NCBI RefSeq assembly: GCF_963691685.1
Contig: NZ_OY829290.1
Coordinates: 2,046,001-2,110,000 of the forward strand
DNA length: 64,000 nucleotides
Source: Thalassovita sp.
GTDB lineage: Bacteria > Pseudomonadota > Alphaproteobacteria > Rhodobacterales > Rhodobacteraceae
Reading direction: 5' to 3'
This document shows, piece by piece, positions 25,142 to 32,642 of this stretch. Position 1 is the stretch's first letter; every line of letters starts with the position of its first letter. The notes beneath the pieces are model-generated. The model did no database searches. It had not been told where the DNA came from and was given only the letters and a program-made list of their open reading frames with translations. A program made the position numbers and the translations under genes.

Positions 25142-25190
25142 GAGTATTTGGGAAACATTGAAAGGCGCTTTCATCGTTCCCTAAATACTC
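25142..25190. repeat. Inverted pair of a dispersed 23-bp repeat
   Basis: Two 23-bp arms (25142-25164 and 25168-25190) are arranged head to head around GCG. Each resembles the consensus CTTTCAATGTTCCCNAAAT followed by ACTC. Single copies of the same unit occur at 34941-34963 and 57837-57859. All lie outside genes. The pair could fold into a long hairpin in the 3' region of the DUF808 transcript. Confidence 0.75.
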
Positions 25191-25250
25191 CGGGGGAATT
25201 GGCCATGAGGCCAAGGGGGCAGCGCCCCTATATTTCCAACCCTCTCATGA

Positions 25251-25280
25251 AAAAAGGCCACGCAATCGCGTGGCCTTTTC
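25251..25280. terminator. Bidirectional terminator between the DUF808 gene and tkt
   Basis: Perfect 12-bp arms AAAAGGCCACGC (25252-25263) and GCGTGGCCTTTT (25268-25279) around AATC give T-tracts on both strands, suiting the two convergent genes. Confidence 0.9.
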
Positions 25281-25301
25281 TGCTTCTGGTGATGCAGGGG
25301 G

Positions 25302-27323
25302 TTAGCCCAGCAGCGCCTTGACCTTCTCGGCCACGGCTTCGGCCGTGATGCCGAATTTTTCGTAAAGCACATTGGCCGGGGCGGAGGCGCCGAAGCCTTC
25401 CATGCCGACAAAGGCGGCTTTGGCTTCGCGGCCGCGGTTGCCCAGCAGGTATTTGTCCCAGCCGCCGTCGCGCACGCCGGCTTCCACACCAACACGCACC
25501 GGACCTGCGGGCAGGACACGTTTGCGGTAGGCCTCGTCCTGGGCGTCAAACAGTTCCATACAGGGCATGGAAACCACACGGGTGCCGATGCCTTCGGCCT
25601 GCAGCCGCTCACGCGCGGCCATGGCGATGGAAACCTCGGAACCGGTGGCGATCAGGATCGCCTGACGTTTGCCTTCGCTGTCGGCCAGCACGTAGCCGCC
25701 CTGCGAGGTCAGGTTCTTGGTGGTGTGTTTGGTCCGCACGGTCGGCACGCCCTGACGTGTCAGCGACAGAACCGATGGGGTCTGCTTCGCGGTCAGCGCG
25801 ATTTCCCAGCTTTCAGCGGTCTCAATGGTGTCGGCGGGACGGAACACATAGGTGTTCGGGGTCGCGCGCGAAATAGCGACATGTTCCACCGGCTGGTGGG
25901 TCGGGCCATCTTCGCCCAGACCGATCGAGTCATGGGTCATGACAAAGACCGACGGGATCTGCATCAGGGCCGCCAGACGCATCGCAGGGCGGGCGTAGTC
26001 GGTGAAGGCCATGAAGGTGCCGCCGTAGGGGCGGATGCCCCCGTGCAGCGCCATACCGTTCATCGCAGCCGCCATACCGTGTTCCCGGATGCCCCAGTAG
26101 ACATAACGCCCTTTGCGGTTGTCGGTGTCAAAGATGCCCATGTCGCCGGTTTTGGTGTTGTTTGACCCGGTCAGGTCAGCCGAGCCGCCGACGGTGTCGG
26201 ACATGATCGGGTTCACAACTTCCAGAACCTTTTCAGACGAGGCGCGTGTTGCCAGTTTGGGCTGCTCTTCGCTCATCTGCTTTTTCAGAGCGCGGATGGT
26301 CGGGGCCAGGCGCTTGGGCGCGTCACGGTCGAAGATGCGGGCGAATTCCGCCTGCTTGCGCTCCGAGATGGAGCCCAGACGCTCTTCCCACTCGGCGCGA
26401 TCTGCCGCGCCGCGCGATCCGATGGCTTCCCAGGCCGATTTGATGTCGGCAGGGATTTCGAACGGGCCGTAGGTCCAGCCATAGGCCTCTTTGGTGTCGG
26501 CGATCAGCTTCTCATCGGTCAGCGCGCCGTGGCCCTTGGAGGTGTCCTGCGCCGAAGAACCCAGTGCGATATGGGTTTTGCAGGCAATCATCGACGGTTT
26601 GCCGGCCTTCTTCGCGGCGGTGATCGCTGCGTCGATGGCTTCGGGATCGTGGCCGTCGATTTCCTGAACGTGCCAGTTGGCCGATTTGAAACGCTGCACC
26701 TGATCGATGCGGCAGGACAGGTCCACGGTGCCGTCGATGGTGATGTTGTTGTTGTCCCAGAAGACGATCAGCTTGCTCAGCTCATGACGGCCGGCCAGAC
26801 CCAGGGCTTCCTGGCTGATGCCTTCCATCAGGCAGCCGTCGCCGGCAATCACATAGGTGTGGTGATCGACGATCTTCTTGCCGTACTGACCGCGCAGGAT
26901 TTCTTCGGCCATGGCGAACCCAACGGCGTTGGCGATGCCCTGACCCAGCGGGCCGGTGGTGGTCTCAATGCCTTCGGCGTGACCATATTCCGGGTGGCCT
27001 GCGGTCTTGGCGCCCCACTGGCGGAAGTTTTTGATTTCTTCCAGCGTCATGTCCTTGTAGCCGGTCAGATGTAGCAGCGAGTAGAGCAGCATCGAGCCAT
27101 GGCCTGCCGACAGGATGAACCGGTCACGGTCAGGCCAGTTCGGGGCCGAGGCGTCGAACTTCAGGTGCTTTTCGAACAGCACGGTTGCCACGTCGGCCAT
27201 GCCCATCGGCATGCCGGAGTGACCGGAGTTTGCAGCGCGGATCGCATCCAGGGTAAGGGTGCGGATGGCCGCGGCCTTGGACCAGTGATCCGGGTGGGCA
27301 GAACGCAGAGCAGAAATATCCAC
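25302..27323 (-). CDS. tkt: Transketolase
   Basis: Transketolase moves two-carbon units between sugar phosphates with thiamine diphosphate. The protein has 673 residues, the standard length. The start is GTG at 27323 ([20 protein letters not shown]), 8 bases after AAGGAAG. Recognisable parts are [15 protein letters not shown] (near 35), the ThDP/metal binding [20 protein letters not shown] (near 155) with [12 protein letters not shown], the Pyr-domain motif [19 protein letters not shown] (near 470), and the C-terminal [25 protein letters not shown] element in its leader matches the sites before gap, so the two central-carbon genes may be co-regulated. Confidence 0.97.
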   Translation of the reverse strand: MDISALRSAHPDHWSKAAAIRTLTLDAIRAANSGHSGMPMGMADVATVLFEKHLKFDASAPNWPDRDRFILSAGHGSMLLYSLLHLTGYKDMTLEEIKNFRQWGAKTAGHPEYGHAEGIETTTGPLGQGIANAVGFAMAEEILRGQYGKKIVDHHTYVIAGDGCLMEGISQEALGLAGRHELSKLIVFWDNNNITIDGTVDLSCRIDQVQRFKSANWHVQEIDGHDPEAIDAAITAAKKAGKPSMIACKTHIALGSSAQDTSKGHGALTDEKLIADTKEAYGWTYGPFEIPADIKSAWEAIGSRGAADRAEWEERLGSISERKQAEFARIFDRDAPKRLAPTIRALKKQMSEEQPKLATRASSEKVLEVVNPIMSDTVGGSADLTGSNNTKTGDMGIFDTDNRKGRYVYWGIREHGMAAAMNGMALHGGIRPYGGTFMAFTDYARPAMRLAALMQIPSVFVMTHDSIGLGEDGPTHQPVEHVAISRATPNTYVFRPADTIETAESWEIALTAKQTPSVLSLTRQGVPTVRTKHTTKNLTSQGGYVLADSEGKRQAILIATGSEVSIAMAARERLQAEGIGTRVVSMPCMELFDAQDEAYRKRVLPAGPVRVGVEAGVRDGGWDKYLLGNRGREAKAAFVGMEGFGASAPANVLYEKFGITAEAVAEKVKALLG

Positions 27324-27348
27324 GGGTGGCTTCCTTTGATCGGGGCTT

Positions 27349-27361
27349 CGTTAGCGCTGCT
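27349..27361. promoter_or_regulatory. LacI-type operator-like half-site before tkt
   Basis: CGTTAGCGCTGC (27349-27360) matches GTTNGCGCTAAC in its left three quarters and lies 26 bases before the tkt GTG. Its relation to the gap sites is an inference from similarity only. Confidence 0.4.
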
Positions 27362-27523
27362 CATACCAGCCCTTGCGTTAATATCAAGCGCTGCAATGGG
27401 CCAAAAACCGCTTGGGGGGCGCATTTTCCCCCTCTATTCGGTATTCTGAGGCAGAACAGGCGCCATTTTGATTCGTCGAGCGGATGAAACGAGCGCCCTG
27501 ACAAAAGAAGAGGCATAAGGCGC

Positions 27524-28099
27524 ATGAGCGAAATCAGCGAATTGGAACGCCGCATCACCGCCGCATTGGACCGGATTGCCCGGGATGTGGACGTCTTGGC
27601 AGCGCGTCCTGCAGTGGCGGAGTACACGGCAGAGAGCGACAGTGACGAGGGTGCGGATCAGGCACCGGCGGGTGCAGTTGAGGGGGCGGCAGAGGCCACG
27701 GCAACGGCAGAGGAACTGGCGGCCCTGAAACAGCAGCTGGAAGATGAGAAACTGGCCAATCAGCAGCTGGAAGAGCGGCTGAAAAGCCTGCGTCTGAAGC
27801 TGGACAAGAAAGACGCCGAGGCCGAGCTGGCGATGAGCGATCTGAAATCCTCCATGGCGGAACTGGACGGCGCGCTGCAGGCGCTGCGGCAGTCTTCGGC
27901 AGAGCTGCGCGGCAGCAGTGAGGCCCTGCGCCAGGGGGCGGCCGCTGGCGTTAGCGATCCGGAGGCGATCAATGCGGCCATGGCGGCGGAACTGGCCGCG
28001 CTGCAGGCGGAACGTCAGGCTGAGGCGGCCGAGGGCGGTGCAATCCTCACCGCGATGGAGCCGCTGCTGACCCGCGCCGAAGAGAAGGAACAAGCCTGA
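27524..28099 (+). CDS. Coiled-coil protein of unknown function before zapA
   Basis: This 191-residue acidic protein is rich in Glu, Ala, Leu and Lys. A coiled coil is evident from about residues 60 to 130 (AEELAALKQQLEDEKLANQQ then LEERLKSLRLKLDKKDAEAE). No catalytic motif is present. The last base of its stop TGA is the A of the zapA ATG, so translation is coupled. ZapA and its partner ZapB organise FtsZ, and ZapB is itself a coiled coil. A cell-division role is therefore a reasonable guess, but no homology can be shown here. Confidence 0.82.
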   Translation: MSEISELERRITAALDRIARDVDVLAARPAVAEYTAESDSDEGADQAPAGAVEGAAEATATAEELAALKQQLEDEKLANQQLEERLKSLRLKLDKKDAEAELAMSDLKSSMAELDGALQALRQSSAELRGSSEALRQGAAAGVSDPEAINAAMAAELAALQAERQAEAAEGGAILTAMEPLLTRAEEKEQA

Positions 28100-28500
28100 T
28101 GCCTGAAGTAGAAATTCACATCGGTGGTCGTGCTTTTGAAGTCTCCTGCCAGGAGGGTGAGGAGCATTTCCTGCAGTCCGCAGCCAAGATGCTGGACAAT
28201 GAAGCCAGCGTGTTGTCGCAACAAATCTGCCGTCTGCCAGAGGCGCGGATGCTTCTGATGGCGGGTCTGATGCTGGCGGACAAAACAGCCGGGGTTGAGG
28301 ACAAGCTGGCCGAGGTCGAAGCCAAGCTGGCGGAAAAAGAAGCCGAACTGGCCGCGCTGAAAGAGGCCCCAGCGCCCGAGCCTGAGCGTATCGAGGTGCC
28401 GGTGATCCCGCAGATTGTCAATGACACGCTGGCCGAACTGGCCGCCCGCGCCGAAGCGCTGGCCGGTGACATCGAAGATAAGGTGAAGGCCGAGGCCTAA
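28099..28500 (+). CDS. zapA: Cell division protein ZapA
   Basis: ZapA bundles FtsZ filaments and stabilises the division ring. The 133-residue protein has the typical start PEVEIHIGGRAFEVSCQEGE followed by EEHFLQSAAKMLDNEASVL (near 25). The family helix ARMLLMAGLMLADKTAGVED lies near 50-70, and a coiled coil (KLAEVEAKLAEKEAELAALK) follows. It is longer than E. coli ZapA (109 residues) owing to an acidic tail. It overlaps the preceding coiled-coil gene by one base. A strong terminator follows. Confidence 0.92.
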   Translation: MPEVEIHIGGRAFEVSCQEGEEHFLQSAAKMLDNEASVLSQQICRLPEARMLLMAGLMLADKTAGVEDKLAEVEAKLAEKEAELAALKEAPAPEPERIEVPVIPQIVNDTLAELAARAEALAGDIEDKVKAEA

Positions 28501-28517
28501 GAACTTGTTGTTTAAAT

Positions 28518-28549
28518 GAAAAGGCGCTCCATCAGGGGCGCCTTTTTTG
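28518..28549 (+). terminator. Terminator after zapA
   Basis: Stem AAGGCGC (28521-28527) and GCGCCTT (28538-28544), followed by TTTTTTG, sits 20 bases after the zapA stop codon and also faces the end of the convergent LysR gene. Confidence 0.85.
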
Positions 28550-28563
28550 TTTGCTGGATGCTG

Positions 28564-29424
28564 TTAAACCTGCTGCTGCAGGCTATCCCAAATGTGCCGG
28601 CCAACAGGGCCAAGCGGATACCGCGCGCGTTTGGCAAGGCAGACCGGCAATGAGATCTGCCCCAATGTGGGCAGCGCCACCAAGGTGCCGTCGGACAGTT
28701 CTGCATCGACCATGTGTTTGGGCAGGCGTCCCCAGCCAAGGCCGGCACAGATCAGATCCCGCTTGGCGCCAAGTTCGGTCACAAACCATTTCTGCGATTG
28801 TTCAAGCAGCCCGGCGTCTGGCGATTGCTCATCGGGGGATTTGACCACAATCTGCGGCAGGGACAGCAACATGTCCCGGGTGACCTCCGCTGCGGGCACG
28901 GTCACCTGATCGGATTTGATCACCAGCGGCATCTCCATCGTTTCAAGCTGCAGGTAGTCCAGCGCACCATGGCGGCTGGCCACCACACAAATGGCCAGAT
29001 CCACCGTATCGGCCAGCAACAGACGCTCCCCCGCGCCGACCTCAAATTCCAGATGGATGGTTGTTGACGGGAAGGTGTGGCGTAAATCGTTCAACAGCGA
29101 TGACAGCTGATCGGGCGGAAAGACACTGCTGACGGCCAGTTTCAGCTCACCTTCAACCTCCCCCTTCAGGTCCTGAACATAGGCTTCAAACTCTTGCGCG
29201 TGATCCAGCAGCCTGCGGATGCGGGTGAGCAGCAGCTTACCCTCCGCCGTGAGTTTGGGCCGGTATTCGGAGCGGTCAAATATCTGGATCTGATAGAAGT
29301 CTTCGACCTGTTTCACCGCGTAGGATACTGCAGGGCGGGCTTTGTTCAGTTTCTCACTGGCAAGTTGAAAACTCCCAAGGTCGCAGACCGTGCTGACAAC
29401 ATGGAGGTGGTTGAGGTTTGTCAT
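28564..29424 (-). CDS. LysR family transcriptional regulator
   Basis: A 286-residue LysR regulator starts at the ATG at 29424 (MTNLNHLHVVSTVCDLGSFQ). The helix-turn-helix spans SFQLASEKLNKARPAVSYAVKQVE (about residues 18-41). The effector domain follows, with GELKLAVSSVFPPDQLSSLL near 92. It is divergent from the SDR gene at 29527, 102 bases away, which is the obvious candidate target. The effector is unknown. The protein is slightly shorter than usual (about 300), but the two domains appear complete. Confidence 0.9.
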   Translation of the reverse strand: MTNLNHLHVVSTVCDLGSFQLASEKLNKARPAVSYAVKQVEDFYQIQIFDRSEYRPKLTAEGKLLLTRIRRLLDHAQEFEAYVQDLKGEVEGELKLAVSSVFPPDQLSSLLNDLRHTFPSTTIHLEFEVGAGERLLLADTVDLAICVVASRHGALDYLQLETMEMPLVIKSDQVTVPAAEVTRDMLLSLPQIVVKSPDEQSPDAGLLEQSQKWFVTELGAKRDLICAGLGWGRLPKHMVDAELSDGTLVALPTLGQISLPVCLAKRARYPLGPVGRHIWDSLQQQV

Positions 29425-29526
29425 GGTCAGAAAATATGACGTAGTTGGTCAAAAAGCTATGCTTTTTTTGTTACCAATAGGGCGGATATTCCCTGTTCAT
29501 CCCTCTCAAATTATCAGGAGTTAGAG

Positions 29527-30123
29527 ATGAAAATTGTTGTCATTGGCGGAACCGGGCTTGTTGGACAGGAAATTGTGAAACAGCTGCAGACCGCACATGA
29601 GGTCATCGCGGTCAGTCGGAACAGCGCGGATCTACAGGTCGATATCGAAGATAAGGCCTCGATCCAGGCGTTGTTTGATAAGATCGGCCCGGTTGATGCC
29701 ATTATCAGCGCCGCAGGCGACGGTGTGATGGGCCCCTTTGATGCGGAAGATGACGCCGCCTATGAGCGGTCGCTCAACAGTAAGATCATGGGGCAGGTCA
29801 ATCTGACCCGGATCGGGCAGAAGCACCTGACGCCAAATGGGTCGATCACGCTGACCTCCGGCGCAGCTGCGCAACACCCGATGCCGCACACCGCGGCGAT
29901 CTCCATGGGGGCGGCGGCCGTTGATGCCTTTGCCGCCACGGTTGCGCTGGAACTGCAGGACGGCAAGCGGATCAACACCATCAGCCTGTCGCTGGTCAAA
30001 GAGGCGGCCGAGGCCTATGGCATGGACAGCACGGGCTGTGTGCCGGTGGCCAACGTGGCGCAGACCTATGTGAAAAGCGCGCTGGAACCGCTGACCGGAC
30101 AAAAACTGCCCGTCGCCGCCTAA
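29527..30123 (+). CDS. Short-chain dehydrogenase/reductase
   Basis: This is a 198-residue short-chain dehydrogenase of the compact group. The NAD(P)-binding motif VIGGTGLVGQEIVKQLQ opens the protein. SAAGDGVMGPFD near residue 60 corresponds to the NNAG region, and SITLTSGAAAQHPMPHTAA near 100 to the catalytic strand, but the usual YxxxK is replaced: the motif reads HTAAISMGAAA. Loss of the Tyr/Lys pair is common in this group and leaves the reaction uncertain. AGGAG lies 6 bases before the ATG. The divergent LysR gene is probably its regulator. Confidence 0.85.
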   Translation: MKIVVIGGTGLVGQEIVKQLQTAHEVIAVSRNSADLQVDIEDKASIQALFDKIGPVDAIISAAGDGVMGPFDAEDDAAYERSLNSKIMGQVNLTRIGQKHLTPNGSITLTSGAAAQHPMPHTAAISMGAAAVDAFAATVALELQDGKRINTISLSLVKEAAEAYGMDSTGCVPVANVAQTYVKSALEPLTGQKLPVAA

Positions 30124-30200
30124 ACCCGGCTTGTGTTTGGGGCTGCCGGTATCGGTGGCCCCTAATATGCTCGCGCAGCGCTAGGGTTGTCAGCGGGCAA

Positions 30201-30836
30201 TCACGCCTTGGGATCGGCCTGGGCAGCGTCCAATTTGGCCTGTTTCTGATGCGCGCGGTGCAGGTGCCAGAGGCGCAGGCCGAGGAGCACCGCAACAGCG
30301 ACCGCAGCGTTGAAGCCGATGCCGTCGCGCACCAGCGGCCAGAGGTAGGCGACCTGATCCATCGCGCCAGCGCCCATGCCGACATAGATGGCCACCCATG
30401 CGGCCTCCCCGGCGATGCTGCCAAGGGTGAAGGCGATCCAGCCCATTTTGGCCGCCCCGGCGGTGAAATTCACATAAGGCCCCAGCGGGCTGACCAGCCA
30501 GCGGCTGAAAAACACCGCCCAGATGCCGCGTTGCCGGGTGAACTCGGTGGCTTTTCTCAGCGCATAGGCCTGTTTGCCGCCCTTGGCCTCCATTCGTTCC
30601 ACATGGCCCGTGCCCAGACGCCCAATGTGAAAGCCCAGCTGATCACCCAGAATGGCCCCGACCAGCGCCCCCAGCGCCACATGCCAGAGCGTCAGATCGC
30701 CCGCCATGGCAAAGCCGCCCGCCGCGATCATCATCACGGAGGCGGGGATCGGCATGGCCAGGCAGGACAGCAGTGTCACCAGCAGCAGCAGATAGGCGCC
30801 GTAATCCGGCAGGATGGTGAGCAGCGTCTCGGTCAT
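30201..30836 (-). CDS. DedA family membrane protein
   Basis: DedA proteins are flippase-like membrane proteins implicated in undecaprenyl phosphate and phospholipid recycling. The 211 residues contain the family's re-entrant segment (PIPASVMMIAAGGFAMAG, about residues 29-46), the GALVGAILGDQLGFHIGRLG block and the RQRGIWAVFFSRWLVSPLGP block with the functional arginine region. Four to five hydrophobic segments are visible. Its ATG overlaps the stop of the upstream 123-residue gene (ATGA), so the two form one unit. Confidence 0.9.
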   Translation of the reverse strand: MTETLLTILPDYGAYLLLLVTLLSCLAMPIPASVMMIAAGGFAMAGDLTLWHVALGALVGAILGDQLGFHIGRLGTGHVERMEAKGGKQAYALRKATEFTRQRGIWAVFFSRWLVSPLGPYVNFTAGAAKMGWIAFTLGSIAGEAAWVAIYVGMGAGAMDQVAYLWPLVRDGIGFNAAVAVAVLLGLRLWHLHRAHQKQAKLDAAQADPKA

Positions 30837-31204
30837 TGCCCGCGAGGCTCGCGGCGGGGTGGGCGGTGTTCGGCCAGGAATGCCTCAAGGTCGGCGATCA
30901 GATCCTCAACCGGGCGGCCCTGCAGCGCGGCCAGTTCCTCAAGGCTGAGTTTCCAGCGGATCTTCTCCGCGCCGATGGCATCGCTGATCAGCGCGGGGCG
31001 CACCAGATAGCTGCGAGCCACAAAGCGCACCGTCATCCAAGGCTCAATCGGGGCGGCCTCTGCCGGGCGATCGCGCCAATCGCGGCCGCGGTCATTGACC
31101 TGAACGCCAAAAAAAATGGCAGCCGCAATTGCGGCCACCATCATGATTACAGTGGGTTTGTGATGAACCCAAAGACGGTGCAGCGCGGCGAGTGGTTTTG
31201 CCAT
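30833..31204 (-). CDS. Small single-pass membrane protein coupled to dedA
   Basis: This 123-residue protein has one membrane helix near its start (TVIMMVAAIAAAIFFGV, about residues 18-34), then an outside part of about 85 residues with no cysteines. I do not recognise the family. The sequence VRPALISDAIGAEKIRWKLSL and the helical LEELAALQGRPVEDLIADLE are notable. It overlaps the DedA gene by 4 bases, so it may act with DedA in the membrane, but that is inference from arrangement only. Confidence 0.8.
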   Translation of the reverse strand: MAKPLAALHRLWVHHKPTVIMMVAAIAAAIFFGVQVNDRGRDWRDRPAEAAPIEPWMTVRFVARSYLVRPALISDAIGAEKIRWKLSLEELAALQGRPVEDLIADLEAFLAEHRPPRREPRGQ

Positions 31205-31244
31205 CTATACCTCCTGCACCTTTGGGCCCTGTGCGGGACGCCGA

Positions 31245-31607
31245 TCAGGCGTTTGCTTCGCGGATCTTGTCGGCGGCGTCTTTCGAGTAGACCACCTCAT
31301 TGGTGTCAAACAGCGCGTCCAGTTCCCCCGACAGGGTCATTTCGGTCACGATATCGCAGCCGCCGATAAACTCACCCTTCACATAAAGCTGCGGGATGGT
31401 CGGCCAGTCCGAGTAATCCTTGATGCCCTGGCGGATCTCATCATCGGCCAGCACGTTCACATCGGTGTAATCCACACCCATGTAGTTCAGCACGCCCGCC
31501 ACACGGCTGGAGAAGCCACATTGCGGCATGTCCTTGGTGCCCTTCATGAAAAGCACCACGGTGTTGGCTTTGACGGTTTCGTCGATGCGGGTGTTTGCGT
31601 CAGTCAT
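31245..31607 (-). CDS. grxD: Monothiol glutaredoxin (Grx4/GrxD type)
   Basis: A 120-residue CGFS glutaredoxin that binds and delivers [2Fe-2S] clusters, usually with BolA. The active-site motif [11 protein letters not shown] lies near residue 29. The glutathione-binding [20 protein letters not shown] lies near 70-89. AGGACA lies before the ATG, in a reading frame shared with the preceding 41-residue ORF. It sits with bolA, the usual partner, on the same strand within 130 bases. An iron or Fe-S homeostasis role is well supported for the pair. Confidence 0.95.
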   Translation of the reverse strand: MTDANTRIDETVKANTVVLFMKGTKDMPQCGFSSRVAGVLNYMGVDYTDVNVLADDEIRQGIKDYSDWPTIPQLYVKGEFIGGCDIVTEMTLSGELDALFDTNEVVYSKDAADKIREANA

Positions 31608-31725
31608 CTTCTGTGTCCTCTCGGCGTTTAAGCCGTTCTTTGTTCGTCCGGGTATAGGGTAACAGCTTCAACCAGACGGCTGCGCCAAACAGGGCGAGAG
31701 CTGCGACCGCTAAAATCCAATCCAT
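31600..31725 (-). CDS. 41-residue membrane ORF between bolA and grxD
   Basis: A short open frame starts at the ATG at 31725 and ends with TGA at 31600-31602, overlapping the first bases of grxD. It encodes [20 protein letters not shown], one hydrophobic helix, then a basic tail ([20 protein letters not shown]). It begins 9 bases after the bolA stop and overlaps grxD by 8 bases, an arrangement typical of a translated, coupled gene. There is no known domain. It may tether or modulate the pair, but this is a guess. Confidence 0.6.
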   Translation of the reverse strand: MDWILAVAALALFGAAVWLKLLPYTRTNKERLKRREDTEDD

Positions 31726-31734
31726 CCGGCGGGG

Positions 31735-31974
31735 TTATTCCGGTGCTTTGGTGGTCAGGGCCAAGGCGTGCAATTCGCCGTTGGGGCCATCCATCTTGCC
31801 CTTCAGCGCGGCATAGACAGCGCGCTGCTGCTGCACACGGTTTTTGCCGCGAAAGCTCTCATCCACGATCATTGCGGACATATGTTTGCCATCGGTGCCT
31901 TCTACAACGATCTGAGCGGCGCCTGGAAACGCCTCGCGCAGCATGTCTTCCAGTTCCTGTGCGTATACGGCCAT
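31735..31974 (-). CDS. bolA: BolA family protein
   Basis: This 79-residue protein is a compact BolA. It has the helix-turn-helix-like class II KH fold with the family's VVEGTDGKHMSAMIVDESFRGK (residues about 22-44) and RVQQQRAVYAALKGKMDGPN. The conserved histidine pair area (GKHMSA and ELHALALTT) fits the cluster-binding face. BolA with monothiol glutaredoxin forms a [2Fe-2S] heterodimer. It is first in the bolA, small ORF, grxD set, all on the minus strand. Confidence 0.95.
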   Translation of the reverse strand: MAVYAQELEDMLREAFPGAAQIVVEGTDGKHMSAMIVDESFRGKNRVQQQRAVYAALKGKMDGPNGELHALALTTKAPE

Positions 31975-32116
31975 CGGGCCCTCCGGGTGTTCTTTGGTCT
32001 TGAGGGAAATCTAGGGCGCAGCGGGGCCGGGTGCAAGCGTTCCCCCCGGGGCTTGCGTCAAAAAGAGACAGAGACGGGGCATCTTTTGCGGGTCCCGTCG
32101 TTCTAGGGCACCCAGA

Positions 32117-32638
32117 TCACAAATAGGCCGCCAGGGATTGCAGGTAGCGGGGCACATCGGCCAGGGCTTCCTGTACCTCGGGCTCTTCGAAATCGTGAAC
32201 CGAGGTATCTTCGGCCGGGCACATCGCCAACATCAAGGCGCGGCCTTCGTCTTGGGCGGCGGCGGGTAGCGGCAGTTTGGCCGCCTCCTGCAGCAGCAAC
32301 AGCGCCTCATGGATGGGCCGGATCACCCGCAGCGCATGGGCCATGTGCCAGATCAGATCGGGATCATCCCGCCAGGTTTCGCCTGCAAAAAGCTCCTGCG
32401 TGATGCGCTGACCAGCCCCGGCACAGGAATAGGCGATGCAGCCGCCAAATCCTTTGACCTTCAGGTCTTTGTGGATGGTGCAGCGGAAATCGCAACCCAG
32501 ATTGGGGCAGGGGCTGTCTGCCTCTTTCAGAAGGCCGAAATCCTCATCCGCATCAAATGGATAAGCCACGCAGCATAGTGCTGCGCAGCTTTCACAGTTT
32601 TCAGTGAGCACCGGCAAATTGGGGTGCTCGATCGCCAT
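32117..32638 (-). CDS. Cysteine-cluster (YkgJ/pentapeptide N-domain-like) protein
   Basis: This 173-residue protein starts at the ATG at 32638, 5 bases after the purL stop codon. The first 75 residues hold nine cysteines: NCESCAALCCVAYPF, SPCPNLGCDFRCTIH, and GFGGCIAYSCAGAGQ. This arrangement resembles the metal-binding N-terminal part of some pentapeptide-repeat proteins, though no pentapeptide repeats follow here. The C-terminal part is helical. It probably binds iron-sulfur or zinc. A function is not known. It is most likely co-transcribed with purL. Confidence 0.82.
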   Translation of the reverse strand: MAIEHPNLPVLTENCESCAALCCVAYPFDADEDFGLLKEADSPCPNLGCDFRCTIHKDLKVKGFGGCIAYSCAGAGQRITQELFAGETWRDDPDLIWHMAHALRVIRPIHEALLLLQEAAKLPLPAAAQDEGRALMLAMCPAEDTSVHDFEEPEVQEALADVPRYLQSLAAYL

Positions 32639-32642
32639 GGGA

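Noticed and set aside
28501..28563. 6S RNA gene after zapA
   Set aside because: In many bacteria ssrS follows zapA, but only 63 bases lie between zapA and the next gene, filled by a terminator, and no 6S-like structure fits.
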